Shown piece by piece: positions 1 through 12,975 of a stretch of 64,000 nucleotides of DNA. The notes beneath the pieces were generated by a model that was given only the letters and a program-made list of their open reading frames with translations, did not search any database and had not been told where the DNA came from. Within the stretch, counting starts at the first letter, position 1; the number at the start of each line of letters is the position of its first letter. The translations under genes were made by a program, and so were the position numbers. The stretch is from the NCBI GenBank assembly GCA_025403435.1, contig CM046345.1:18966809-19030808 (forward strand). The letters run 5' to 3'. This stretch comes from Artocarpus heterophyllus (taxonomy: Eukaryota > Streptophyta > Magnoliopsida > Rosales > Moraceae).

Positions 1-598
1 CAACCAGTGTTTGGATGTCCATTTTGCTGAGGCCGTTTTGAACCAAATGTGACATTTGAACATATCCAAAATTATTTTTTAGAACTTACCTTTTGGTAGA
101 TTCATAAGGTTCAAACTTATTTTGATAGATTTTAGATTTTCTCATAATTCTGACATTATCTAAATACAAGTTTAATGTTATAAAGTTTTATTCCCTGTTT
201 AGCCATTACGCTTTAAAACACTAGTTCAGATTATAATTTAAAACAAATACGTTTAGAGTTTTTAATTCAAATAAAGAAGTTCAAAACCACATAATTCAAA
301 CCAACGAACCAAACGGACCCTTCATATCAATATTCTTAAAGCTCTAATTTTCTTGTTACACAATCAATAATGTGATAGTAAATAAGAATATTAGGACATG
401 AAATAAGTATATACTCTATTGATCTAAAATGTGATAAATACTTCCAATATGTCAAACTTTTAGGACACTATTCCTAATATACTTGCAGGTTCCTTGCCGA
501 CGGGTGCCTCTTTCATGTGCCAATAGACTTCAATGATTGTCTTCCACATACAACTATCCCCTGTCATTATTTTCTCATAAAAAAATAAATTCTTCTAG
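1..598. other. AT-rich intergenic DNA
   Basis: No coding potential, RNA gene or clear repeat is visible here. It is the left flank of copia element A. Its last bases (TCTAG, 594-598) almost match the five bases right of element A (TCTAA, 9867-9871), as expected for an old target-site duplication. Confidence 0.6.
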
Positions 599-2504
599 TG
601 TTGGAAAGGCAATACACACTAGAAATTTAAAAAATTTTAATCAAAGTATTTTTCAAAACATAAGTGTGGCACGCTACATGCATAAATTAACTAGATCTTT
701 CTAACCTTTAAATGCCAAAGAACTCCTGCAATCTATGAAAAGAATAACGTTACAGAAGAACCTCAACTAATTGGTCTTCTATGCTATTCTCTATACACAA
801 TTGGTAAGTGTGTGGGCACACCGCCTATAGCTCTTCCTCGTGATTCTCCTTCCAACCAATTGAGAAAACCCAGAACTAGCATTCGGGGTTTGTGAACAAT
901 AGCTCTTTAGGGAGTTTCAGAGACTTACAAACTAGAGTGCGCACTCTTAATTTCTCAACTGATCTAAAAAATTCAAAAAACTCACTCCTTATTTATAGAG
1001 GTCGTCCCCAAGGTTGGTTATTTTCAAATAAGGCCTCAAAAATTCAAATCTAGATCTATATCTGATAAAACGTGTCTAAAATGCATGATTAAATTATCGT
1101 TAGATTAACAGGCCAAACTAATGGATCAACTTGTTGAACTTGCTCCATTGGCAAGCCAAACAAACTGATCGGCCTACCAAACTTACGATACATGATCCCT
1201 ATGAATCTTTTATTTCCCGCCCAGGATTCTTTAGATAAAGCCTTCAAATAACCCAATAGAAAAGTTACTGGTTAAAACAACCATATCTAGATAATCTCTA
1301 GGAAAATAAATATTCGGGATAATTCAACAAGATTATCTTGAATTAATTGACAAAATTAATTCAATTGATAAATAGACATGAATTTCTGATCCTATCAAAT
1401 TTCAGCAAATCTAATAATTTAACATAACTCACCAATTTATTGAAAAAACACACCGTATCATTATAGGATTTATTATGAAATAACAAAGGGGACCCGGTGA
1501 ACCTATATAGTTTAAGCTCCCGATAATTATAAAACCCAATACCCCAGATATATGTTTCATAATTATCAACTCTAATGCTACTCCACTAAAAAATTAGAAC
1601 TGCACTCTCGAACTAGATAAAATTACGAAGCCCAAATAGCTAAGTATCTATGACATATCATAATGTATCGTATTTCTATAGGATATCCATAATCGACTTA
1701 AGGATAAGTTCTATCTTACCATCCCGATTATTTTTCTCTTACGTTCCATTAACTCACCATCGGAAAACTTGCCATCCAAAGATAGTATACTATTCGATTA
1801 CACCTATGTATCTAATGGTTGAGCGCTCTAGTCTTCCGATTATAGGATAATACATATAACAGGATATCGTTGACTCCTAAAGAGGAGCTATAGATTCTGT
1901 ATCTATGAATAACAAGTCTATGCTAACAAGAGTCATGTCTCCAAAGTACGGATTACGTACCATCGTAATATATAGATGTATCAAAAGACATAACTTAAGA
2001 CAACGGGCCCACTATTCATCTTGGGATTAAGACACAATACATATGATTGTCTAAAATGAATTGATTTGTTGAGACATAATTATTAATTCAAATCAATTAC
2101 ACTTTATGTCTTGATCCAATACATCGTCATCTATGCAATGCACCAATGTTTCTATTCGTGGAGTTCACCTCCGACGACCAAGAAAAACCATCTCTCGTTA
2201 GGGATATAGACAATATAACAATATTTGCTTGAATAAAGTGCCCAATTTTTTTCCCTCGATTACGAATCTTATTATTTAGACCATTACCTTTAGAATCATG
2301 TCTTTCGCATAATCTATCCATCATATGCCTGATTTTAATGGTTTAGACCGACAATCTCAAACTTTTATTTGCTTATCATACATTTAATAAATATGAACGT
2401 AAAGAGGACAACAGTTTGGTATATGAATAATAAATAAATTCTTTATTGATAAATTGTCTCCAAAAACATAATACATTTTACTCCTAAGGGCATACATGTC
2501 TAAT
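599..2504 (-). repeat. 3' LTR of copia element A
   Basis: The plus strand starts TGTTGGAAA and ends CATGTCTAATA, the counterpart of TG...CA termini with the final CA mutated. It aligns along its length with the 5' LTR at 7932-9866 and with the LTRs of elements C and D. A weak cluster of the GGCCTACCAAAC-type motif lies at about 1110-1175. Confidence 0.88.
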
Positions 2505-2521
2505 AATCTCCTGCTTGCATT
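2505..2521 (-). other. Polypurine tract of element A (degenerate)
   Basis: On the minus strand the bases immediately before the 3' LTR read GCAAGCAGGAGAT. This corresponds to the better preserved GCAAGTGGGAGA of element D. In LTR elements this tract primes plus-strand synthesis. Confidence 0.6.
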
Positions 2522-2529
2522 AAGTGAGT

Positions 2530-2985
2530 AATTAAGACATGTCTTGTATCTCCATATCTTCTGTATGCCTTTTAAAAACTCTCGTAGTTAGTGTCTTTGT
2601 AAATGGATCAGCTAAATTGTCTTCAATTGTGATTTTGCATACAACAACATGTCCGCCCTCAACAAAGTCCTTTATCACATCATACTTTCGATCAATATGC
2701 TTACTCTTCTTGGGAAACCTTGGTCCCTTAGCATTAGCTATCATTGTAGTGTTATCGCAATACTGCGATACCACCTTATCCATGCCAGGAACTACCTCAA
2801 GATTCCTAAGCAACTTGCAGAGCTACACTACTTCTTTCGAAGTATCACTAGCTGCCATATACTCAAACTCTATTGTTGAATCTGAAGTGCAATCTTTCTT
2901 GACGCTTCTCCAAATAATGGCACCGCTGCCCAAAGAAAACACAAAATCAAAAGTCGATCTCGTCAAATCGGGACAGGATTGAAAA
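2530..2985 (-). pseudogene. copia RNase H domain, element A
   Basis: Minus-strand translation gives the typical end of a copia polyprotein: a segment on cell-type markers of the family such as KSKHIDRKYDVIKDFVEGG, followed by a DNLADPFTKTL-like motif. The domain degrades the RNA strand during reverse transcription. The upstream part is in another frame (2820-2985), so at least one frameshift is present. It lies directly before the PPT and 3' LTR, the expected position. Confidence 0.85.
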
Positions 2986-3059
2986 TCTGAATCAATATAT
3001 CTAGAGATGTTAAATCCTCAACTAAATATACAAGCATATACCCTCAAGTCCTTATCAGG

Positions 3060-4030
3060 TACTTGAAAATATATTTAACTGCAACCCAGTGGCTCGGTCC
3101 CAGATCCTCCTGAAATCAACTCACAATTCTGACCGCATATCAAATATTTGGTCGTGTGCAAAGCATGGCATATATTAGACTACCCATTGCCGAAGCATAA
3201 GGCACCTTCTTCATGTATTCTCTTTCTTCCTTAGACTTTGGAGAGTCTTTCTTAGAAAGAGTAATTCCAGACCTAGATGGTTGCCCATCTTTCTTGGAAT
3301 CTTGCATTGCAAACCTCTTCAGAATTTTATCCATGTAGTTAGATTGGGACAAAGCTATCATTCTGTTCTTTCTATCCTAAAAGATCTAAATACCAAAAAC
3401 ATAATTAGCTTCACCCAAGTCTTTTATGTCAAACTTCTTGGTTAACTATAATTTGACAAATAACAATGCCCCAACGTCATTGCCAATTAGCAAAATGTCA
3501 TCTACATAGAGAAGTAAAAAAACCACATTCTCATCCTTAATATGTTTGTAAACATATGGTTTATCTACATTTTGTTCGAACCCATAAGTCTTGATCACTT
3601 AATCAAATCTTATGTTTTAAGAACAGGAAGCCTGCTTAAGTCCATAAATTAACTTTAGCAGCTTACAAACCTTACCCTTCTGACCTTTAGCCTTGAACCT
3701 GTCTAGTTGTTTCATATAAATGGACTCATCAAGATAGCCATTTAGAAAACCTGCCTTGACATCCATTTGTCAAATCTCGTAGTCGAGAGCGACAGCTATA
3801 GACAAGAAAAGGCGGATGGACTTAAGCATGGCTATAGGTGAAAAGGTTTTCTCGTAATCGATTCCTTTTTTTTTTTTTTTGTATCCCTTAACTGCCAGTC
3901 TAGCCTTATACGTTTCAACTTTTCCATCTACGCCTCTTTTTCTCTTATAGATCCACTTACACCATAGGGGTTTTTATCCCTTTGGGAATATCTACAAGTT
4001 CCTAGACCTAATTAGCCCTCATAGACTTCA
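3060..4030 (-). pseudogene. copia reverse transcriptase domain, element A
   Basis: Minus-strand translation in shifting frames gives RT motifs. The catalytic box LLLYVDDILL is intact around 3485-3515. Downstream, at 3140-3361, is the segment with SNYMDKILKRFAMQDS and YASAMGSLIYAMLCTRPNI that is typical of copia RT-RNase H linkers. A run of 15 T at about 3866-3880 and several stops interrupt the frame. It once synthesised element cDNA and is now dead. Confidence 0.87.
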
Positions 4031-4049
4031 TCTTAGTGTTCATGGCCTC

Positions 4050-4990
4050 TTCTAGAGTTTTGAATCAACATCCTCCATAGCCTCTTCGTAAGTGTAAAGA
4101 TCCCTATCATGTTCAACCAGTTCAGCCGAAAGAGCTTCACCATCTAACATATACCTCTTAGGTTGACACCCTATCCTCCTACTATGCCGAAGCCCCTTAG
4201 GTTGTTGTTTGGTTGTTTTTTTACATTGATTGGAAGGCTTCATTCAGAACCCCAATCAAATCACATTGATTGGAAGGCTTCCGAATGTGCTTCTAACTTA
4301 TTCACTTCCTTAAATAGGATATGAGCCAGACATCCCTATATGCGAACATGGTTTAAGAATGTCTTTTTCCCATCCATAAATCATGAGGAGTTTTAGGAAC
4401 CGATTTTGAAGGCACATTGTTCAAAAGATAACATACGGTTTGTAGCGCATATCCCCAAAAGGATAAAGGCAATGATGAATAACTCATCATGGACTTAACC
4501 ATGTCTAACAAAGTCCTATTCCTTATCTCAACCACGCCATTTTGCTACAGAGTGCCTGGCATAGTCACATGGGATAAAATCCTATTCTCTAGTAAGTGTT
4601 CTAAAAACTAATCAGAAAGGTATTATCCACCTCATTCAGATCGAAGTGCCTTTATAGGTTTACCTAATTGCTTTTCCACTTCAGCTTAAAACTCCCTGAA
4701 CTTGTCATAAGTTTCGCTTTTGTGGTGCATCAGGTATACATACCTATACCTTGAGTAATTATCAATGAAAGTGACGAAATACTCATACCTTCCTCGTGCC
4801 CGGATGTTCATAGGACCGCAAACATCACTCTGCATAAGTTCTAAAACCCCTTCGGCCCTATTGCCCTTAGACCCAAATGGTCTTTTGGTCATTTTACTTC
4901 CAAACAAGGTTCACATTGTGGTATAGATTCCACCTTTAAGTGACTCAAATGTCCATCCCTTACCAACCTTTGAATCATATTTTAGTTAAT
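4050..4990 (-). pseudogene. copia integrase core and C-terminal part, element A
   Basis: Minus-strand segments at 4686-4907 (LMQSDVCGPMNIRARGRYEY, then FVTFIDNYSRYRYVYLM) and 4353-4535 ([26 protein letters not shown]) are the rve integrase core with its first catalytic Asp and the region around the Glu. A C-terminal piece follows at 4052-4243. The reading frame is interrupted between segments. The position between GAG-pre-integrase and RT is diagnostic of copia rather than gypsy. Confidence 0.87.
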
Positions 4991-5430
4991 ATGACCTGGT
5001 CACAAATGCCAAAGATAGGTCTTATTAAAGTAAGAAGTTTTAAGTCTTTTAGAGTTATTATCATTAACCTCAGTGTTAAGTAGTATGTCCATCTTAGGTT
5101 TAATAAAATATAGATTATTTTGTGTCCATCCATCATAGATAAAAGATTTTTTTTATGAATCACCACTTTATTATTAAAAGAAACTACATAAAAGTCTTTA
5201 AATAAACAAGCTATAGAAATTAAATTCCTTTTCAATTTAGGAACGTAAAAGCAATCTCGCAGAACTAAATTCTTATAATTATCAAAATAAAGATGGACGT
5301 CTTCCACTGCTTCAGCCAACACTAAGGATCTATCGCCCATCCGAAGCGTGAAGTCTTTATGCAACAGAATTCTTGTTTACCCTATAGAGAAACACAACAT
5401 GATTAGTTGCTTCGGAATCTATGACTCAAG
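4975..5430 (-). pseudogene. copia protease and GAG-pre-integrase region, element A
   Basis: The minus strand at 5411-5425 reads VIDSEATNHV, the retroviral-type aspartic protease active site in which the usual DSG or DTG triplet is DSE. Downstream (5364-4975) is a segment beginning FTLRMGDRSLVLAEAVEDVH with NLISIACLF, the usual linker to the pre-integrase zinc region. The Gly replacement is at a catalytic-loop position and is matched in elements C and D. A stop follows around 4975. Confidence 0.8.
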
Positions 5431-6300
5431 TTTCATTGGATTCCTCAACCAAACAAGTTTTAACAACCAGAAGATCACACCTACCTCCAAGGGAAAGGAA
5501 GTCCTTGTAATTCTTAATGTGCCCGACCCTCCCACAAAAAAAGCATCTTAGCTTCTTTAGGTTCTTCTTTTTTTGCTTCTTGTTATTGCTATTTACAGGA
5601 ATAGAAGGTTTCATGTTCTTAGTCTATTTCTTCTTTCCATTCCCTAGGTTAGGATTGGAACCAGACGTAGCTGCCAACTTAGTCTCCCCACCAACAGGAG
5701 TTTCCCTAATCAAATTTTTGAACTCCTATAACTGCTTCATTAACTGAGTCGAGGTCATAACCTGTCTATTGCTTAAATTAAATGTAGCTCTAAATAGGAT
5801 AAACTCCTTAGATACAGTCTCAAAGACCATAGTCATTTGTGTTTCAGCATCAATGTCAGCTCATTGGTTTGTGCCTCAGCTAGGTAACCCGTGACCAACA
5901 TCATATGCTCCTTCATAGGAGTCCCAAGTCTTTGTTTGCAATTTAAGAGTTTTTGAAGTGCCCCTTGCCCCTTTTTTAGGGCCTGGCCTCCAAAGATATC
6001 TTCAAGATTATCCAAGATCTGTTTCGTAGTCTTATAATCTTCATGTTAAGCCTGCAGCATGTTCTTCATGTTGGCCATAATATAACAGTGTGCCTAATCA
6101 TTAGCATCTTTCCAGCGATCATATGCTTGGAGTTGCTCATTATTGGAATCTTCTATAGGCTCGGGAGAACACAGAGTTGTTAGCATAAATTTTAGTTTCT
6201 CAAAGGATAGGATGATATTCAGGTTTCGTTTCCAATCATTAAAATTCTCTCCAGTTAATTGGTTTTTATCGAGTATCAAAGATAAAGCATTTTTAGACAT
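5426..6300 (-). pseudogene. copia gag, element A
   Basis: The gag start is recognised from MSKNALSLILDKNQLTGENF (ATG ending at 6300), which recurs in elements C and D. It continues in other frames at 5833-6015 (DNLEDIFGGQALKKGQ, a UBN2-type gag segment) and at 5426-5614. A zinc knuckle CFFCGRVGHIKNY lacks the fourth ligand: Tyr replaces the last Cys. Gag forms the virus-like particle that packages the RNA. The frame is broken at least twice. Confidence 0.85.
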
Positions 6301-7914
6301 CTACAATAAAGAATCATATACCAAATATAAGCAAACATACCGTTATAATTTAGTAAGATAACATAGTCAGATAAACATACAAGTGTGTTTATGTGTCAAA
6401 ACCTTGAAAATATCACAACCTACAACGCTAATTCCCAACTCAGAATTCAACAAGCTACCTATGGGAGAATTGTCAAATTCAATCAGGAATACGGATCCCC
6501 TCCTAATTAATATATGCCATCCAAAACCCGTATGATCCAACACATATTAATAATCGTTTCTTTAGCTATTAATTTTATTAACAAATCTCCTAAGGTAGGT
6601 TAATAATAAAATCAACATGAGTGTATAACCATCATTTCAATATTTTATCCATGATTTATAATCACCACCTAGGGGTGTGCAATGATAAATCATGTTAAAA
6701 AAACCTTATCCTCTCAAAGATCCATCCCGGTACATGATGAAGTCCCTTTCTAGGGGTCGAAACCACCATGTGCTACCTATGGACTAACGATAAAGTCCGT
6801 AGGTCCTCTCTTTGAAAACCTTCTCCCACTCAATCTTTTAAAGTCAAGGTTTTATTTTAATAGCATGCATGAACAATTTTTAATGAGTAGCACTCCCTAT
6901 TCTATATGACATGTTATCAACATACATGGCGAATCATATTATAATGCGGACAAGCAAAGCAATCATGCAAAGCTACAAGCAAAATAATAAATAACGGCAA
7001 TATTATGGTTCCACCTTAGAGAAAAGAAATTAAAAATTACAAGAGATCAATCAAAACATATTATTGATTCTTCATCTTTGAATCTTTAAGTTGTACTCAT
7101 CTTCATGTGGTATTCATCTTCAAGTCTTCAACCCCACATAGATCAAATACTTCATATCTTCGGTCATCATAAAATTTCATGTTTCTTAGAATTGCCTCAA
7201 AAATAAAATCAAAACTACATCAAAATATGCATCTTTTTTTACAATAATAACTCTTTGCCGGATGCCAATTCGTGAGATCGGCCTGCCAAACTTTGTAGTT
7301 CGGTCTGTCGCCAAAGCTTGTTGAAATTCGCCCCGTGAATGGCTTGCCAAACTATAGGTTCGGCCTACCAATCTAAGATCATCGGCTGGCCGATCCTAAG
7401 GGTTCAGCCTGCCAACCGAACAAAAATCACGTTTTTTTAAAAAATAGTTTTTGTATAGTTTTTCAATCTTATTATCAACAATTCAAAAATATAAAAATTT
7501 AGAGACTCAGAAAATACTTGTGGAACGCTATCATCCATCTTCTAGATCCGTCTTCTAGATCTGTCTTATCCAAATGATTATTTAATTATAAAATTCTTAC
7601 ATATTAAATAATAATTCCTTAACGGTGATGATAGACCACCTACTAATTACATCAAAAACCTAGGTACACTTTCTAACCTCTAAGGAACCATAACCGACAT
7701 AAATTAATTAACAAATAAATAATTAAATAATAATTTAATCACTTATAATAAATTAATAAACATTCACTAGATAATGCATGACAACATATATAAATATATA
7801 GAAACCCTAGAGTGCCAACTCTCTTAAAAAAATTAAATTCAAGCATGAGAAAGATCAAGATCACATAATTTATACATATAGCATGATCACAAACTCGTAA
7901 ATTTATGTAAAAAC
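6301..7914 (-). other. Untranslated leader of element A with a palindromic motif cluster
   Basis: This is non-coding DNA between the PBS and gag. At 7258-7425 it holds about seven copies of a degenerate GGCCTGCCAAAC / TCGGCCTACC motif, spaced roughly 20-30 bp apart. The equivalent leader positions of elements C (26990-27160) and D (30425-30525) hold the same cluster. Otherwise it is AT-rich with no ORF worth reporting. Confidence 0.7.
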
Positions 7915-7916
7915 CT

Positions 7917-7929
7917 AGGTTAGATACCA
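7917..7929 (-). other. Primer binding site of element A
   Basis: Minus strand TGGTATCTAACC lies two bases inside the 5' LTR. It is a slightly decayed version of TGGTATCAGAGC, which is complementary to the 3' end of initiator tRNA-Met, the common primer of plant copia elements. Element C keeps TGGTATCAGACCC. Confidence 0.8.
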
Positions 7930-7931
7930 AT

Positions 7932-9866
7932 TTTTGGAAAAACAATACGCAGTGAAAATTTAAAAAATTTTAATTAGAGTATTTTCTAAAACACAAGTTT
8001 GTCATGCTATATGCATAAATTAATCAAATCTTACTAACCTTTGAATGCCGAAAAACTCCTACAATATGTGAACAGAAGAACATTCTTGAAGTGCCTTAAC
8101 CCACTAGTCTTCTATGCTATTCTCTATCCCTGATAGGTATATGTGTGGGCACACCTCGTACAGCTCTTCCTTGTGACGCTCCTTCCAACCAATTGAGAAA
8201 ACCCAGAATTAGCATTCATAATTTGTAAACAATAGCTCTTCGGGGAGTTTCAGAGACTCACAGACTAGAGTGCTCACTCTTAATTTCTCAACTAATCTAA
8301 ATAACTCAAAAAACTCACTCTCTATTTATAGAGGTCATCACCAAGATTGGTTATTATTAGATAAGGCCTCAAAAATTCAAATCTGAATCTATATTTGATA
8401 AAATTGCTTATGAAACACGTGATCAAATTATCGTTAGATCAGCAGGCTGAGCTAACAGATAGACCTGCTGAACTTGCTCCATCAACAAGCTGGACTACTT
8501 GTTCGGCCTACCAAACTTATGATAAATGATCTCTATGAATCTTTTATTTTCCACCATAGATTCTTTAGATAAAGCCTCAGTTTTAATTCAAATAACCCAA
8601 TAGAAAAGTTATCTGACTAAAACAACCATATCTAGATAATATCTAGAAAAATAAATATTCCAGATAATTCAACAAGCTTATCTTGAATTAATTTACAAAA
8701 TTAATTCAACTGATAGACAGTTATGAATTATTTGATCCTATCAAATTTTAGCAAATCTAATAATTTAACATAAGTCACTAATTTATTGGAAAAGCACATC
8801 GTATCGTTATAGGATTTATTATGAGCTAGCAAGGGGACCCGATGGACCTATATAGTTCAAGCTTCAAATAAATATAAAACTTAATATCCCAGATATATGT
8901 TTCATAATTATCAACTCTAACGCTACTCCACTAAAAGCTTAGAGCTGCACTCTTGAATTATATAAAATTAGGAAGCTCAAATAGCCAAGTATCCATGACA
9001 TATCATAATGTATCGTATTCTCATAGGATATCCATAATCAGCTTAAGGATAAATTCTGTCTTATCTTCCTGATTATTTTTCTCTTTTGTTCCATTATCTC
9101 ACCATAAAAAAACTTACCATCCAAAGACAGTATACCATTTAGTTACGCCTATGTATCCTAATGGTTGAGTGTTCTATGCTTTCGATTACGGGATAATGCA
9201 TATAAGAGGATATCGTTGACTCCTAAAAAGGAGCTATGGATTGCGTCTCTATGAATAACAAGTCTATGCCATCAAGAGTTATGTCTCCAACGTACCAATA
9301 TGCGTACCATCATGAAATATGGATGTCACCCTTTGGTATATCAAAAAGCATAAGTCAAGACAACGGGCCCACTATTTATCTTAGGATTAAGACACAATAC
9401 ATATGACTGTCTAAAGTGAATTGAATTGCTGAGATAGAATTATTAATTCAAATCAATTATACTTTATATCCCGATCTAATATATCGGCACCTATAACAAT
9501 GCACTCATGTTTCTATTCGTGGAGTTTACCTCCGACAGCAAAGACAAACCATCTTTCTTTAGGGATATGGACAATATAACAATCTTTGTATGAATAAAGC
9601 ACCTAATTTTATTCCATCAATTACGGATCTTATGATTTAGACCATTACCTTTAGAATTATGTCTTCCGCATAATCTGTCCATCATATGCTTGATTCTAAA
9701 GGTTTAAACCAATAGTCTCAGACTATTGTTTACTTTTCATGCATTCAATGAATATGAACGTAAAGAGGACAACAATTTAGTATATGAATAGTAAATAAAT
9801 TCTTTATTGATAAAATGTCTCCAAAAACATAATGCATTTTACTTCTTAGGGTATATATGTCTAACA
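7932..9866 (-). repeat. 5' LTR of copia element A
   Basis: The plus strand runs from (T)TTTGGAAAAA, the mutated TGTTGGAAA end, to TATGTCTAACA. It is 1935 bp, close to its 1906-bp partner. There are many substitutions and small indels against the 599-2504 copy, so the insertion is old. A motif cluster is seen at about 8445-8515. Confidence 0.88.
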
Positions 9867-12154
9867 TCTAACAATTGAATTTCCTACCGAAACTCCAACT
9901 TGCTTAAACATATTACAAAAAGTTAGCATTTGTTGTATAGTTACCTTTATTAATAATTTTGACTTTATTTATATTTATCAGTATTAGATAACTTATCCAA
10001 TTATGTGCTTGTAACTTGTATTTATACAAAGTCTAATCATGGTATTTTTTACGAGGAAATTTTCTTTCTTTTTCTTTTCCAAAAAGTGGTAGATCTTTAT
10101 GTTCTTTTCTTCATATTATTTTTTTAATTCAATCTTGTTATCCGGTTGGCTAATTAATATTGATGTGTGGTTTTTCCACTTCTTCATCTAAAAAAAATAG
10201 AGCGAAAGTTCAATAATGAATCCAGATTTCCCTAAAAAATAAAAAGAATGGAGAAATAAAAAACTTACAAATCGTTAGATAGCTATCTTTACTCAAAAGA
10301 AATGGAAAATATTTATTGTAGGTAGAAAATAATTTTGCAAGGATTTCAATACTAACACAGTTGCTTAGAAAAAAACTACGATCTCATATTGGAAATTTTA
10401 GAAAATTAAATTTTTCACCCATTTCTGATTTAGATTTTGAGAAATGTATTATTTGAAATGTCACTCCATCTCACTCTCTATGTTCTCTAGTTGTTAGCAT
10501 CTTTCCATTTCTCAAGAAAAATAAAGTCTATTAAGAATCTTTTTTTTTTCCTATTACAATTTTGATATTCTTTGTGATTACTAACTGGATAAAGCTAGTT
10601 GTGACCCAGGACAGCAGCTCCCGAGCCCAACAGGCTCTTTGAAGAATTTGGCTTATGCCCCCTTTAAAGCCCAAGTATCTTTTAAAGAATTTTTCCCAAA
10701 ACTTAAATTTTTTACAAATTTTTCCCTTATTTGCCCTCTTAATTTTTTATAATAAGGTTTGTATAAATTTTATTAAATATTAAAATATACCATAAATTTT
10801 AATTTCTGAGTCCATATGTTTAAAACTTAAAATCACAAATAAATCCAAAGTCTACTATATTTCTATATAATTCATAATTTTTAGATTCTAAACTTTTAAA
10901 AACTTTTGTTCAATTCACGCTTCCTGTAAAAAATTCCTAGCTTTGTCCTACTCTATAGCTTCCTTTTTTCTTTTTTTTTTCCTTGAGGGACATAGAAGAT
11001 AGAACACATGAAGACATGCAACTCTTTTACTCTTTTTAGTTGTCAAAATTTAAGTTAGCAGTGTAGGGGCCTTTAACAGGGGTGGGAGACTCTAGACTCG
11101 TTCCTTTCCTATAACCCACTACGTGTTAAATTGCTAACCTTAATTTCAATTCAAACCCGTAAAATCAAGCTTAACGAATCATATTTTACGTAGGTCCCTC
11201 TCTATAGATAGATTCACAAATAAGCTACCAATATTCTTAAAGCGCACTCGCATTTCTCTATTATTATTTTGAATACTGTTGAAGTTTGGACCATTCTTGT
11301 TTCTGTAGCCAAGGATTATGTAATAATGTTGAAGTGCTTTTCTTTTTTTGGAACTTCTGGAATTATTGGTCAAGTTGAATGCTTCCAGTTTTTCTTTTGA
11401 TTTTTCAGTATAACAACTTGCTTTGACTGTATAGCAAAAAAAAGTTTGGGAAGCTTGACAAGAAAAAATATTGCTTACATTTTGAACCAAATTTGTGAAT
11501 TAATTTAAAGTGAAAGGGGTACTAAATTTGAAGCCGCCATGATCAGTCGGTATTCTATCAAGTTGACTTTGAATCTATATTTGACAAAGTCATTGCACTA
11601 TTACTTAAAAGGCGGAGTCAACAACAAAAAACAAAAAAACAAAACAAAAACAAAACACACACACAACTTTTCAGCTAAAAAATTTCTTTTATCTTTGTAT
11701 AGTTATAACCTCGTTATTCATAAAATATAAATGTTAATATATATAGTTATTTTTTAGATTGAATTTTACCATCCGATTAAACTCATAAGATTAAACAGAA
11801 TTTTTTTTAGTTGAAAGAAAAGGTCAACCAAAATGATGTGCAGTTGCGTGTGTGTGTAATACGGCGCTAATAGGACTGTTAGTTAACAAGTCAAACTCCA
11901 AGAACACCCCACGGAAAAAAACAATAACAAATTGCTTCGAAGAAGGAGGCTCGCTACGCTGGTAAGCCTGCCTTTAACTTGACTTCAATAAATTCTTCTC
12001 ATCATCTTTTTTTTCTTTGAAAAGATCATCATTTTTTTTTCTTCTTTCTCTCTTTTTTTAAATCTAAATTAACTTGACCATTTTTCTTCTTTTTTTTAAC
12101 AAGTTGACCGTCTTTAGGTTATTTTCCAATGTTAACCCTTAATTCTTCACAAAA
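9867..12154. other. Intergenic DNA, no gene recognised
   Basis: AT-rich sequence with poly-T and poly-A tracts. A minus-strand frame of 103 codons at 11179-11490 shows no recognisable motif and no conserved context; I do not call it a gene. No RNA gene is visible. Confidence 0.55.
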
Positions 12155-12476
12155 GTATTATTTCGATCCCTAATTTTTTTTTTGTATTTAATCGATCTCA
12201 AGCTTTGATTTAGTTATTGTGGGATAGTTTAAACGGCTAAATCATTAATTTTAAATGAAAAAAATTGTTAGACATTATTTTTAATCAAAGTTACTAAATT
12301 ATTCTTTAAAATAATTGATACATTAAAAAATTAATAAAAATTAAAACAAAAATTTGATTAAAAATCTAAAAAACTAAAAACAAACAAGCCAAACAAAAAC
12401 CAGATACAAACAACTCCTACCTCTTTCTTCCCAAATCTCTTTTCCTGTCCTTCACAAAAACCAGATACCAACAACA

Positions 12477-12690
12477 ATGACGGTGTTGGCAATGGTGTTG
12501 GACCTAAACCCCTGTCGGAGCCACCAGCTTCCTTCTCGTCGACAAGATCGGACCTCCAAGGCTTAGGCGACTAGGCCCAGTCCTCCTCCAACAAGGATGA
12601 CCTCTACAGCCGTCTTAAGTCCCTCCTTCAATGTCGCTTGTCCTTGGCCAGTTCAAGCGCTCCGTCTCCGTCGATCTCCAACTCCACTCC
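12477..12690 (+). pseudogene. RPT3: RPT3 (26S proteasome ATPase) fragment, copy 1
   Basis: The plus strand starts ATGACGGTGTTGGCAATGG. Read through frameshifts it gives AMVLD, then SEPPASFSSTRSDL, then AQSSSNKDDLYSRLKSL, which matches the N-terminus of plant RPT3 (regulatory particle ATPase 6B) as I recall it. It is followed by an eroded SVSVDLQLHSK, probably the SVALHRHS segment found later in RPT3. The central coding part and the whole AAA domain are absent. In the intact protein this region precedes the coiled coil of the proteasome base ring. This copy cannot encode a functional subunit. Confidence 0.72.
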
Positions 12691-12975
12691 AAGCCCAAAA
12701 CCCCCACCAGAACCACCAGCTTTTTTCCCATTGACGAGGTTGTATCTCTAGGGCTTGGATGACCAGCCCCACCCTTCCTCTAATGAGGACGACCTCTACA
12801 ACCACCTCAATTCCCATGTCATGGCCACTTGAGGACGACCTCCCGCCCTTCACCTCCGTTGCTCTCCATCGCCACTCCAATGCGCTTGTCGATGTTCTCC
12901 CATCGGAGTCCGATTCTAGCATCGCGCTCTTCAGCTAGTCCTAGAAACCTGATTCCAGCATATCGCTCCTCCATT
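12691..12975 (+). pseudogene. RPT3: RPT3 fragment, copy 2 (tandem)
   Basis: A second, separately diverged copy of the same arrangement. The N-terminal piece PEPPAFFPLTR ... SSNEDDLYNHL (about 12697-12830) is followed by SVALHRHSNALVDVLP and SDSSIALFS (about 12855-12937), an RPT3 signature that precedes the AAA module. A third short echo, DSSISLLHF, follows at about 12950-12975. Internal stops are present. Two units with the same two gene blocks mean the deletion joining them occurred before the tandem duplication. Confidence 0.78.

Larger units (their letters stand above)
599..9866 (-). mobile_element. Ty1/copia LTR retrotransposon, full length, decayed (element A)
   Basis: A complete element read on the minus strand: 5' LTR at 7932-9866, PBS just inside it, a 1.6 kb leader, gag, protease, integrase, RT, RNase H, PPT and 3' LTR at 599-2504. 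The order protease-integrase-RT-RNase H defines copia. LTRs of about 1.9 kb with a 5.4 kb interior resemble the Angela/Tork range, but the lineage is not certain. The flanks TCTAG and TCTAA suggest a 5-bp target duplication with one later mutation. Many stops and frameshifts break the polyprotein, so the element is not autonomous. Elements C and D belong to the same family. Confidence 0.9.

Noticed and set aside
11179..11490. 103-codon minus-strand ORF
   Set aside because: No recognisable domain, AT-rich composition like its surroundings, no promoter or neighbour supports it.
12653..12922. 89-codon minus-strand ORF in the RPT3 fragment region
   Set aside because: It is the antisense shadow of the GC-richer captured RPT3 sequence, whose plus-strand translation gives the protein match.
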